Source: a virus
Reading direction: 5' to 3' (one strand)
Length of the DNA stretch: 33,779 bases
Virus record (IMG/VR): IMGVR_UViG_3300028589_000026
Span: 1-33,779 of that record
Shown here: in pieces, positions 23,749 through 31,440 of the stretch
Numbering within the stretch: the first letter of the stretch is position 1
How the letters are laid out: each line of letters begins with the position of its first letter
Made by a program: the position numbers and the translations under genes
Notes under the pieces: model-generated
Database searches by the model: none
What the model was told of the DNA's origin: nothing
What the model saw: only the letters and a program-made list of their open reading frames with translations

Positions 23749-25608
23749 ATGACAACCAACACTTCACCTATTATTGCTAAAGTCTGCAAACACGCAAGTT
23801 ACTCGGTTAGTAAGACTCACAAAAGCGACCTGACTTGCGTAAAGATTACCAACATTCACGAAGACAACTCTCGCAGTAACTCGTTCATTGCGATTAAAGA
23901 TTACAAACAGCCTTACTGGGTTGTTAAAGATGGCAAGCGTAACTTCAAGCAACACAAGGATTACATTGAAGCGAGCATGTGCCGTGAGTACCGTGCTCCT
24001 CGTTGCCAGATTCCGTTTGCGGTTAAGAAGCAACTGTTCGGGGTAGCTGACCACAAGGCTACCATCACTGACGTTGCAGGTAACCAGTTCGTCTTTGGTC
24101 TGGACCAAACTCCTCCGGTTCACATCAAGCAACAGTTCTTCAAGAAGTACGGGGAGTGGCAAGATAAAGAACCGTACACCATGGCCGCCTATGACGTTGA
24201 AGGCGACATGTTCAAGCCGAGTATTGGCGACACTAAACCGGTTACCATGGCGTCGGTTACCTTTAAGGAGCGTGCGTACTTTGCCGGCTTACGTAGCTGG
24301 TACCAAGAGCGTGAGGACGTACTGGCTCAGGAGAACAAGGTCGAACCTCGCAAGATGACCGATGAGATCATCTTGGCTGAATTGAAGGCGGCTGAGAACC
24401 AATACCTCAAGGGTCACTTGGAACGTCGGAAGTGTACTGTTCAGTACGAACTGTTCGACACCCGTGGGGAAGTTGTGCAAGCGTGCATCAACAAGTGGCA
24501 CGAGTGGGAACCGGACTGGGTCACCAGTTGGAACGCGACCTATGACATGGAGTCGAATCACTACTCGTTGGAAGGTGACGGCTTCAATCTGGCAGATGTG
24601 TATTGTGACGAAAGCATTCCACCAGACTACCGTTATTACAAGCTGGATAAGGGTCGTACTCACAAGACCAAGGAGGATGGCTCTAGCAGTCCCCTGGAGC
24701 CGCAAGAGAAGTTCCCTAGCATTCGGACCATGGCCAAGTGGCAGTGGGTTGATGCAATGTCCTTCTTTGCGATTAAGCGAGCGCCTGTAACCGGTAAGCT
24801 GCAAGACTACTCGTTGGAAGGTATTGCCAAGTTCGTTGACGTGCCGGGCAAGCTGTACACCGAGGAAGGGAAGCATCTTCTCCCGGGCACTCCACAGTGG
24901 CATCGTCACATGCAGAAGTATCATCCTTACCTGTACTCCATGTACAACATCGCCGATAACTTCGTTATTGAAGAGATCAACGAGAAGGAGCACGACTTCA
25001 CACTCGGTCTTCCAATGTTGTTGAAATACTCCGAGTACTTCAACTACGTGTCTCAGCCGAAGACCATCAGTGACACTCTGTCGTTCATGGCGCGGGATCT
25101 GGGCTTTGTGTGGGGGAGCACGCCGCGTAACCGTGACAAGGCATTCACAGATAGATTACCGACACTCAGTAACTGGATTGCTCTCCTCGATACTGAGAAG
25201 AACGCCAGCGTTGGTAAAGCGTTGTTTGCGGGCTTGGCGGATGTAATCAGTTCAGGTCGTACGGACTCTTCGGACATTGACGTTGAGGGTGCTTACCCAC
25301 ACGCAACGTTGGCACTGAACGTGAGTAACCGAACGACTCAGATTGAGGTGTACCACATCCAAGGAGCTGACAGTGAGAAGTTCCGAGAGATTGGTGTGAA
25401 CTACGCAAGTAGCGCCGAAGCAAACGCCATGGGTCTGTGCCAAGCCCTGTTCCGCTTCCCAGAAGCAGACAAGCTGGTAGAAACCTTCGAGCGTGTAATG
25501 ATCGAGCAGGGTAAAGGTGAACTGCTTGAACAGATCAAGAAAGGCGCTAAACCGCGTAAACCTCGCATCAACGTTGAAGTAGAAGAAAATACCAAACAAG
25601 CCGCTTAG
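23749..25608 (+). CDS. Family-B DNA polymerase, N-terminal part with exonuclease and palm motif A
   Basis: A 619-residue protein. Exo I is seen as YDVEGD (Asp149, Glu151), Exo II as WNATYD (Asp266) and Exo III as YNIAD (Tyr399, Asp403), close to T4 gp43 YNIID. Polymerase motif A is DVEGAYP (Asp511, Tyr516, Pro517). Together these give a complete 3'-5' exonuclease followed by the beginning of the palm. The protein ends about 100 residues after motif A, with a basic PRKPR segment and an acidic tail. Motif B (K-x3-N-S-x-Y-G) and motif C (D-T-D-S) are absent from it and from every other gene here. So this is the N-terminal chain of a split polymerase whose catalytic remainder must lie elsewhere, or else an exonuclease-like relic. 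Conserved motifs favour the former. It stands alone on its strand, followed by a hairpin. Confidence 0.85.
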   Translation: MTTNTSPIIAKVCKHASYSVSKTHKSDLTCVKITNIHEDNSRSNSFIAIKDYKQPYWVVKDGKRNFKQHKDYIEASMCREYRAPRCQIPFAVKKQLFGVADHKATITDVAGNQFVFGLDQTPPVHIKQQFFKKYGEWQDKEPYTMAAYDVEGDMFKPSIGDTKPVTMASVTFKERAYFAGLRSWYQEREDVLAQENKVEPRKMTDEIILAELKAAENQYLKGHLERRKCTVQYELFDTRGEVVQACINKWHEWEPDWVTSWNATYDMESNHYSLEGDGFNLADVYCDESIPPDYRYYKLDKGRTHKTKEDGSSSPLEPQEKFPSIRTMAKWQWVDAMSFFAIKRAPVTGKLQDYSLEGIAKFVDVPGKLYTEEGKHLLPGTPQWHRHMQKYHPYLYSMYNIADNFVIEEINEKEHDFTLGLPMLLKYSEYFNYVSQPKTISDTLSFMARDLGFVWGSTPRNRDKAFTDRLPTLSNWIALLDTEKNASVGKALFAGLADVISSGRTDSSDIDVEGAYPHATLALNVSNRTTQIEVYHIQGADSEKFREIGVNYASSAEANAMGLCQALFRFPEADKLVETFERVMIEQGKGELLEQIKKGAKPRKPRINVEVEENTKQAA

Positions 25609-25616
25609 CAAGCATA

Positions 25617-25652
25617 CCCCTACCCTCTCCCTTCACGGGGAGAGGGTAGGGG
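25617..25652. terminator. Bidirectional hairpin, convergent junction 2
   Basis: A 15-bp stem (CCCCTACCCTCTCCC and complement) with loop TTCACG, extended by CATA/TATG after small bulges. It lies between the convergent polymerase and 345-residue genes. Neither side has a good U-tract, so it may act by its stability or as an RNA 3' end. Arm and loop resemble the hairpins at 19600 and 32760. Confidence 0.75.
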
Positions 25653-25680
25653 GTTATGCCACTTTACAGCGAACCGATGA

Positions 25681-26718
25681 TCAAACAGCCATCAGAGCCT
25701 TGCCAGGTGGGTTGATGCCGAACACCTTCAGCACCGCACGGCTCAGCTGCGGCATGTAGTCCAGCACGTGTTGCAGGAAGGTGGTGAACTTGGCAGCGTT
25801 GGCCATCAGGGTACGCAGCTCTTTCAGTTCGGCCTGAACGCCGGCTTTGGCGTTGGCGTCGCCTTCGGCCTTGCCCAGATCTTTCTCGACGTCGTCGATA
25901 GCCTTCTGAACCTGACTTTCCAGACCGGAGAACTTGCCGATGAGGGTTTCCACCGCGCCGGTGTAGGAGTGCATCTTCTCGATGGTGTCCTTGGCCTTGT
26001 TCAGGTCTTCAAGATCCTTGATGTTCTCGACAGCACGGATCAGAACAACGCCGTAACGAGCGCTTTCAGCCACACCGCCACCGAAGGCTTTGGTCCACGG
26101 GTGGTTGGCGGACTCGGTTTCCTTCTTGATGGATTCGGCCAGGGAAGCGCCGCCCTTCAGAACTTCCAGGAAGTTACCAACCTTGGTGGCCAGAACGTTG
26201 CGGTCCTTGCCTTTGACCTTGGCCAGCTTCATGGCCGCAGCGCGGTAGCCGGCGACGTCGTCAGCTTCTTCAGCAGCTTTCTTCGCCTCGGCATCGCCGG
26301 AAGCGTTGGCCGCAGCAACCAGTTGCTTCTTGACTTCAGGACCTTTCAGATCCAGAGCGTCTTTGGCAGCTTCCAGAGTATTCTTGGCGGCCTTGGCCTG
26401 CTCCGGCGCTTTCTTCTTGAAGAAGAAGCCCCAGATGTTCTTGAACATCTTCTTGATGTATTCCCAGGTCTTCTTCAGACCGTCACCGATCTTGGAGAAG
26501 AAACCTTCCGAACCGTTGACTTCGGCGCGGGTCAGGGCACCGCTGGCCGACAGAACGCCATGCATGTACTGCTGAGCTTGGGTCAGCGACTCGACGCCGG
26601 TGACTTCTTGCTCCATGGTGTCGTTCAGTGCTTCGAACGCGATTTCGATGTGCGGACCGTCGACCAGACCGTAGCCTTGTTCTTCTTCCAGGATGTCTAC
26701 TACAGGAGTATCGCTCAT
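25681..26718 (-). CDS. Putative major inner-head protein paralog with two cleavage sites (345 aa)
   Basis: Starts MSDTPVVDILEEEQG, with GAGG eight bases before the ATG. The acidic leader holds V-T-G-V-E/S near residue 43 and V-N-G-S-E/G-F-F-S near 71. An amphipathic Lys/Trp/Phe helix follows (KIGDGLKKTWEYIKKMF), ending in FFFKKKAP. The mature part is Ala/Lys/Glu-rich helix, with a hydrophobic C-terminal helix. The second site and helix closely resemble those of the proteins at 20349 and 8195. Codon use is strongly biased to GC-ending codons, as in the 9371 gene, so this is likely an abundant protein. It is the last gene of its unit, beside hairpin 2. Two in-series sites suggest stepwise leader removal. 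Confidence 0.8.
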   Translation of the reverse strand: MSDTPVVDILEEEQGYGLVDGPHIEIAFEALNDTMEQEVTGVESLTQAQQYMHGVLSASGALTRAEVNGSEGFFSKIGDGLKKTWEYIKKMFKNIWGFFFKKKAPEQAKAAKNTLEAAKDALDLKGPEVKKQLVAAANASGDAEAKKAAEEADDVAGYRAAAMKLAKVKGKDRNVLATKVGNFLEVLKGGASLAESIKKETESANHPWTKAFGGGVAESARYGVVLIRAVENIKDLEDLNKAKDTIEKMHSYTGAVETLIGKFSGLESQVQKAIDDVEKDLGKAEGDANAKAGVQAELKELRTLMANAAKFTTFLQHVLDYMPQLSRAVLKVFGINPPGKALMAV

Positions 26719-26744
26719 TTGTTTAGCCTCGAGGGTGGGGAACG

Positions 26745-27368
26745 TTAGACGTTCATCAGCGCGTTGAAATACTGGGTGACGTTTTCTTTGCCAACCCGTG
26801 GAAGATCCTTGGTCATGTACGTGATGTCGATCAAGGAGTTAAGACGGTGCCGGCGTTGCCAGTGACCGGTAATCATCGACCACATGGTCATGTAGTTCCG
26901 GTATTGCGACACCGAGTGGGCCGGGAAGTTCTTGCTCAGGTTACGGGTATAGCGGAACGCTGTACCGTCGGCGAAGATCGCGCGATTCTGGCGAACAACC
27001 GAGACCAGATGATCGGTAACAACCACGTACTCCTCATAAGAGAGTTTCAGTGTTTCACCGATGGTCACGATGAAGCTTTCCTGCTCACGGCGGCGTTCGT
27101 CGTCGTCACGGAAGCCCACCTTACCAGCGAGGTACTGGATGTGCTTCTCGATGCGCGCCACGATAACGTCAGTGGTGGCAGTCTTCTTGGCGTTGACCAT
27201 GCGAGCAGCAACGATCACGTCAGAGACCTCTTCCAGCGAGGGCTGGACAGGAGTAACCGTTTTGGCGGTCTCCTCTTTCTTCTTGCCGGTCTGGACCACA
27301 GGGGTCTTCTCGGCATCACCGCCGCCGAGCTCTTCGCTCTCGGGAGGTGTGTATTCTGGATCGCTCAT
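26745..27368 (-). CDS. Hypothetical protein with acidic/Lys-rich N-terminus (207 aa)
   Basis: Starts MSDPEYTPPESEELGGG at 27368, with AGGG eight bases upstream; an earlier in-frame start at 27440 would lie within the hairpin region and is rejected. Residues 1-45 are disordered, acidic then Lys/Thr-rich (TGKKKEETAKTV). The rest is helical with many Arg and ends LPRVGKENVTQYFNALMNV. No motif is seen. Its ATG and ribosome site are contained in an 18-bp palindrome, so its translation may be structurally controlled. It lies 26 bases upstream of an abundant inner-head paralog and could be its partner; the function is unknown. Confidence 0.75.
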   Translation of the reverse strand: MSDPEYTPPESEELGGGDAEKTPVVQTGKKKEETAKTVTPVQPSLEEVSDVIVAARMVNAKKTATTDVIVARIEKHIQYLAGKVGFRDDDERRREQESFIVTIGETLKLSYEEYVVVTDHLVSVVRQNRAIFADGTAFRYTRNLSKNFPAHSVSQYRNYMTMWSMITGHWQRRHRLNSLIDITYMTKDLPRVGKENVTQYFNALMNV

Positions 27369-27385
27369 TGAAAGGGCCCTTTCAA
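27368..27385. promoter_or_regulatory. 18-bp perfect palindrome over ribosome binding site
   Basis: TTGAAAGGGCCCTTTCAA begins at the A of the minus-strand ATG and covers the AGGG ribosome site. In RNA it would need a loop from its centre, so a DNA-binding or dimeric RNA interpretation is as good as a hairpin. It may limit translation initiation or bind a regulator. Confidence 0.4.
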
Positions 27386-27417
27386 AGAAATGAATGAATA
27401 GTGCTGTGGGTGTACAC

Positions 27418-27421
27418 CATA
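27418..27421 (-). promoter_or_regulatory. Candidate TATG late promoter element
   Basis: On the minus strand TATG starts five bases after the hairpin at 27427-27451 and about 50 bases before the start at 27368. The arrangement mirrors the one at 9290-9327. The motif is short, so only its position supports it. Confidence 0.25.
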
Positions 27422-27426
27422 AGATA

Positions 27427-27451
27427 CCTAGTCCCCACAAGGGGGACTAGG
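27427..27451 (-). terminator. Hairpin after the 141-aa gene
   Basis: A 10-bp stem (CCTAGTCCCC / GGGGACTAGG) with a 5-base loop, 17 bases past the stop at 27469. It is followed on the minus strand by GGTATCTTATGG, so no real U-tract. It probably separates the unit 30512-27469 from the two genes at 27368-25681. Confidence 0.6.
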
Positions 27452-27468
27452 GTCTCTAAAAGGGAGTA

Positions 27469-27894
27469 TTAAGATCTTTCACCCATAGCACGGATCATTT
27501 CCCTGGTGACAGGGTCAAGCTCCTCACTACCGGTATGAACGTTGGCGTTATTCTTCACGTTGTTGGTTTCTGCCAACAAGTCGCGACGTCTCTTCTCTTC
27601 TTCCTCCGCCTTACGTCGCTTGTCTTTACCTTCAATGACACCGGTAATTACGCGATCCACCATATGACTCGGTAGCTCAAGGTAATCCCGAAGAGGGATG
27701 TACTTCTCGAGTTGGTTCATCCCGTACACCTCACCCGTCGCCTCAAAAGACCATGGGTGAATGTAGTTAGCCTCTTTCGGGATAAACCTGATCGATTGCA
27801 TATGGTGGATATTTTTACGGGTTGCATAACCCATGTTGAGGTCATACAAGAGCTGGTCGTTCAGGAGAACCTCGTCAGTTGTTAAGGCGGACAT
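27469..27894 (-). CDS. Hypothetical protein (141 aa)
   Basis: Starts MSALTTDEVLLNDQ at 27894, with AGGG six bases upstream; a TTG five codons earlier is possible but has no spaced ribosome site. Residues about 20-90 are mixed alpha/beta with Tyr, His and Pro (YIHPWSFEATGEVYG). A Lys/Arg/Glu-rich helix follows (KDKRRKAEEEEKRRRD), probably a solvent-exposed charged helix or coiled coil. Codon use is less biased than in the inner-head genes. The gap of 65 bases to the next gene contains a short imperfect repeat but no clear promoter. The function is unknown. Confidence 0.7.
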   Translation of the reverse strand: MSALTTDEVLLNDQLLYDLNMGYATRKNIHHMQSIRFIPKEANYIHPWSFEATGEVYGMNQLEKYIPLRDYLELPSHMVDRVITGVIEGKDKRRKAEEEEKRRRDLLAETNNVKNNANVHTGSEELDPVTREMIRAMGERS

Positions 27895-27959
27895 GTCCTG
27901 CCCTAACAACCTCAGAAGTACTTCCCTGTACTCTGAGCTCTTGATGAACGATCCACCGA

Positions 27960-29669
27960 TCAGGAGAGGGCTTCTTTGATCTCTTCCTGGCGCGTCACGG
28001 CTTGATCCATCAGAATCAACTGGGTATGGGTAAAAAAAGCCATGAACGAATCGACAGGGGTGTAACCCAGTTTACGTTCAGGCTCCTGGTTCGCATCCGA
28101 AGGTGTGTCACATTTCGGACAAACCCGGTTGCGAATACCCGAGAAGGTCCGGGTCATGTACAGGACCTTGTTGTAGATGAAGTTGGTCACGGCACGGTTC
28201 AGCACCTTGTCCTTCTCCAACGCCGAGATCAGACCCTTGTTGAATTCATCGGAGTCACACTCAGCACGACGCAGCACCAGCGGCTCACCGTCTTCATCCT
28301 TGGGTGGCATGCGGGTGAACGCACTGATCCAGTGGATGAACTCGGCAGCACCCAGGCTGTTCAGGGCGATGGCGATCTGTTCTTCCAGAGTGCGCTCGTC
28401 AACTACCTTGGTGCGGATGTCTCGCAGCTGGCTGTCAACACGCGCCGAGAAGAAGTCGAAGGTCATGAAGGCATCAGCCATCGACGGCGGGGCGATCGAC
28501 AGTTTGATGTCCTGAGCTTCGTTCCAAACCGAAGTGGATTCCAGACCGTACGTCGATTGCTCGATCATGGCCAGGGTTTCCGCTACCGAGTAGGTACGAC
28601 GGCCGTTGGCAATGTTGCCGAGGATCGCAGCTTCTTCAGGGGTCTGGATACTGGTACGGATCTGGGTCAACTTGGTCGGATCGATCAAATCAAGCGTGTG
28701 CTCGTCACAACCGATGTTGATGCAGCCGATGTCCATGTTCACGCCTTCGTCCGCAATCGACGCCAGGATGGCGTTGCAGAGCGGTAGGAAGTCAGTGATA
28801 CGGATAACCTGCACCAGATCCTTGAAGTCCACGATCTTGTCGACCGAGCAGGAAATGATGCGTGGGTGGAACCAGTTCCAGACCGCCTTCATACCGGCAA
28901 TGGTCGCCAGCTGGAGACTGTTGTGCCCGACCTGACGAACATAACCGCGCACAGTCAGGTTGATGTCGTTGATCAAGCTACCCAGTTCCGACTTGGCCGG
29001 ACGAGTGAAGACGAGTTTGCAGAACGAGTTGCGCAACAGCACGTCGTACTGGTAAGCCGCCGAGGTAGAACGCAGGGTGGCGCGGGTCATTACTTCGGAG
29101 ACCGAGAAGCCTTGAACCGAGTTGCCCGGTACCTTACCGAGGATGTCTGCGACCACCAGCTTGTCACTACGACGGGAGACGTTGGTCACACCCGGTTCGT
29201 TCATCATGCGGGTGCGGAGCAGCAGTGAGTCTTGCAGACCTTCGAAGAAGCGGTACAGTTGCAGCGCTTGCATTTCTACCGCAACGCTGGTGCGACCGGG
29301 GTGGGTCTGTTCGACGTACTGGTTCCACTCGTTCTCGGCGGTGAGCTTGAAGCTCTCCGGCATCTGACCGTTCTTGAACATATCACGGGCAGTGGTCAGG
29401 GTGATCCAGCGAGCAACCAGATCCTGGGCAGCCAGGTTCTCTTCCTTACCGTTACCGAGGAAGAAGGTGGTGAAACCTTTCTCGCGAGCCTCTTCAGGCT
29501 GTTGACGAATGGCTTCCGGGACACCAGGAACGAATTCCTTCATCGGGGTGTTTTGTTCGGTGTGCTCGTCGGTGTAGGCAAAACCTTTCACCGGTTCAGG
29601 GATGGTGCTCGAAACGGCAGCGGCCAGTGGGGACTGTTCACCGCCTGGGTTGTTTTCCTGTTCGCTCAT
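27960..29669 (-). CDS. Putative virion structural protein with CPKC motif (569 aa)
   Basis: A 569-residue protein starting MSEQENNPGGEQS, with AAGGA nine bases before the ATG. The first 75 residues are acidic and probably disordered. The central 400 residues are mixed, largely helical, without membrane segments. Near residue 520 lies R-V-C-P-K-C-D, one half of a zinc-ribbon-like pair with no partner cysteines close by. The codon pattern is GC-biased, which suggests good expression. It lies 12 bases downstream of the basic/acidic 276-residue protein gene. A structural role is inferred from its size, expression pattern and neighbours; a nucleic-acid-binding role through the CPKC turn cannot be excluded. 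Confidence 0.75.
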   Translation of the reverse strand: MSEQENNPGGEQSPLAAAVSSTIPEPVKGFAYTDEHTEQNTPMKEFVPGVPEAIRQQPEEAREKGFTTFFLGNGKEENLAAQDLVARWITLTTARDMFKNGQMPESFKLTAENEWNQYVEQTHPGRTSVAVEMQALQLYRFFEGLQDSLLLRTRMMNEPGVTNVSRRSDKLVVADILGKVPGNSVQGFSVSEVMTRATLRSTSAAYQYDVLLRNSFCKLVFTRPAKSELGSLINDINLTVRGYVRQVGHNSLQLATIAGMKAVWNWFHPRIISCSVDKIVDFKDLVQVIRITDFLPLCNAILASIADEGVNMDIGCINIGCDEHTLDLIDPTKLTQIRTSIQTPEEAAILGNIANGRRTYSVAETLAMIEQSTYGLESTSVWNEAQDIKLSIAPPSMADAFMTFDFFSARVDSQLRDIRTKVVDERTLEEQIAIALNSLGAAEFIHWISAFTRMPPKDEDGEPLVLRRAECDSDEFNKGLISALEKDKVLNRAVTNFIYNKVLYMTRTFSGIRNRVCPKCDTPSDANQEPERKLGYTPVDSFMAFFTHTQLILMDQAVTRQEEIKEALS

Positions 29670-29681
29670 GTGCAGAGGTCC

Positions 29682-30512
29682 TTATTGAGCAGCTTGGGTT
29701 ACTGGATCGTTGGGAGCTTCGAGCAGCAGCGGACCATCCGCTTCACCGCCCATAGGGGCTTCCAGGTTTTCAGGATCGGCCAGAGCTTCGAGGTCGTCCA
29801 CGTCGGAAGCTTTCATCAGTTCCGCTTGGTCCTTGAAGTCTTGCAGCAGTTCTTTGCTGTGGCCGGTGGCGTACAGCGCACGGATCTCGTCCATACGACC
29901 TTCGTGCAGCGAGGTCATGTACGCATACATGTCGATCTCGGCTGGCTTGTGTTCGAGGACGTACGCTTCGATGATGTCGCGCTGGGAGACGGAGACAGCA
30001 ACGATGTTGTCGCCGTACTCGAGGACCAGGCTGTGCATCACGTCGGCGATATGCAGGGTGATCTCGATGTACTCTTCCGGGGTGTGACCGGCTTCGTGCA
30101 GGGTGATGACGACGTTCACGTCTTCGGCGAACTCGACCAGTTTCTTCTCGTAACCCTCGACCAGTTCTTTCTGTTCAGGGGTAGGGACGAAGCGCCCTTC
30201 GGCGGCCAGACGATTGAAGAGGACAATACCGGAGTGCATCTTAACCGATACAGTGATCATGTCGCTGATGGCTTGGATCAGCTGGGAACCGGAAGGGAGC
30301 TCGGTGGGTTCTTCGCCAGCGGCGCGCTTACCTTTGGCGCGGGCGGCAGCGTCGATGATGTCATAGACCGACTTGCTCTTCTTCTTACCGGGTTGGGGGG
30401 TAGGAGCAAACGCGAACGCCGAAGCACGACGAGCCTTCTTCAATTTCTCCTTGGAAGCCTTCTTGCGAGCGGCTTGTTTCTCGGCACGACGTTGCTGATG
30501 TTTAGTGCTCAT
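29682..30512 (-). CDS. Hypothetical protein with basic N-terminus and acidic C-terminus (276 aa)
   Basis: Starts MSTKHQQRRAEKQAAR at 30512, with AAGGGA eleven bases upstream; the open frame to 30980 crosses a divergent gene and is rejected. Residues 1-65 are extremely basic (Lys/Arg/Ala), followed by a helical core (75-215) and an acidic Pro/Leu/Glu tail. This bipolar charge suggests a scaffold-like or DNA-contacting protein. An HEAGH sequence occurs at 139-143 but is followed by T-P-E-E and lacks a recognisable third ligand, so I do not call it a peptidase. It is the first gene of the 30512-27469 unit. The function is unknown. Confidence 0.75.
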   Translation of the reverse strand: MSTKHQQRRAEKQAARKKASKEKLKKARRASAFAFAPTPQPGKKKSKSVYDIIDAAARAKGKRAAGEEPTELPSGSQLIQAISDMITVSVKMHSGIVLFNRLAAEGRFVPTPEQKELVEGYEKKLVEFAEDVNVVITLHEAGHTPEEYIEITLHIADVMHSLVLEYGDNIVAVSVSQRDIIEAYVLEHKPAEIDMYAYMTSLHEGRMDEIRALYATGHSKELLQDFKDQAELMKASDVDDLEALADPENLEAPMGGEADGPLLLEAPNDPVTQAAQ

Positions 30513-30552
30513 TATGCTATGATTCCCTTTAACTACTACGAGTATAAACCCG
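30513..30552 (+). promoter_or_regulatory. Divergent start region with two TATG elements
   Basis: This 40-base gap separates divergent genes. On the plus strand TATG occurs at 30513-30516 and 30518-30521, upstream of the start at 30553. These fit the short late promoter known for phiKZ non-virion polymerase. The plus-strand start has only a weak ribosome site (ACGAG). Confidence 0.3.
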
Positions 30553-31440
30553 ATGCTTATCGAGCGCGAAGATGCGGTTGTTCTGGAAGAAGGTGAATAC
30601 CTGGCCGACTCTGTAATCGGCGGGCTGTGGACCAGCTTCCGTAAAGCAATTCCGCCTATGCAGGCTACAGAATTAAACAAGGCGTTTAATTTAATCATGT
30701 TGGCAGACGGTGACAGTCTGATGCCTAGCCAGCTGGCAACCGTGTTGGTGGATGAATACACGGACACACCAAGTAAGAAGCAGAGCGCATACGTGGTTAT
30801 CGCAACCAATATAATCGAAGTGCTCAAAACGATGGGGGTTACCCTTAACGAAGACGTAGCCGGTGAAGACAAACTTTCCGAGATGGCTACTCTGCTCGAC
30901 TTCTTCTTCGAGCTGCGTGAATACCAAGACCTTATCGGTCTGAAGGGCTTGCTGGAGTCGTACGACATTCCCCCTGTCAACCGCTACCTGCAAGCGATGA
31001 AAGTGTTCTGGGGTGAAGAGTTCGACATCAGTGAGTTTGAATGCCTGATCGAAGATGTGTCTGAAGTGACCCTCAAGTCGATCAAGGACGCTCTCTTCAA
31101 CCCGGACGACGTAGAAAACCCACCAGAGCCTCTACAGCGCCGTATCGTTGCGAATAAGGCTTTCCTCGAAGGTAGCCTTGCGTTTGGTCACGTGACGCGT
31201 AACGGGCAGCTGGGCGGCTCTATGACGAGTTTCCTGAGCTTCTACAAAGCCGAGCTGGATGAGATCCTCGAGGAGGACATTATCAAGTACGGCAAAGAAA
31301 TCGTGTGTTTCTTCATCATTAGCGAGATCAACAATGAGTGGCTAAAGGATAAAGCGACTCAGTACTTGTATTCGATCATCTCCGACGTCATCGCTTTGGT
31401 GAAGATCGAAGCCCTCATTGAAGAGGTAGTGCTCCCGTGA
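30553..31440 (+). CDS. Hypothetical acidic protein coupled to RNA polymerase subunit (295 aa)
   Basis: A 295-residue acidic, largely helical protein starting MLIEREDAVVLEEG. No membrane segment or known motif. Leu/Ile/Glu helices predominate, and the C-terminus (IISDVIALVKIEALIEEVV) is a long hydrophobic-acidic helix. Its TGA overlaps the GTG start of the RNA polymerase beta'-like gene, so the two products are made together. It could be a subunit or assembly partner of that polymerase, since the phiKZ-type enzymes include subunits with no cellular homolog. That is inference from coupling only. Confidence 0.75.
   Translation: MLIEREDAVVLEEGEYLADSVIGGLWTSFRKAIPPMQATELNKAFNLIMLADGDSLMPSQLATVLVDEYTDTPSKKQSAYVVIATNIIEVLKTMGVTLNEDVAGEDKLSEMATLLDFFFELREYQDLIGLKGLLESYDIPPVNRYLQAMKVFWGEEFDISEFECLIEDVSEVTLKSIKDALFNPDDVENPPEPLQRRIVANKAFLEGSLAFGHVTRNGQLGGSMTSFLSFYKAELDEILEEDIIKYGKEIVCFFIISEINNEWLKDKATQYLYSIISDVIALVKIEALIEEVVLP

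Noticed and set aside
23749-25608. Split intein at the end of the DNA polymerase fragment
   Set aside because: There is no Cys-initiated splicing block near the C-terminus; the tail is simply charged.
30513-30980. N-terminal extension of the 276-residue protein
   Set aside because: It runs antisense through the divergent coupled gene; the ATG at 30512 has a proper ribosome site.
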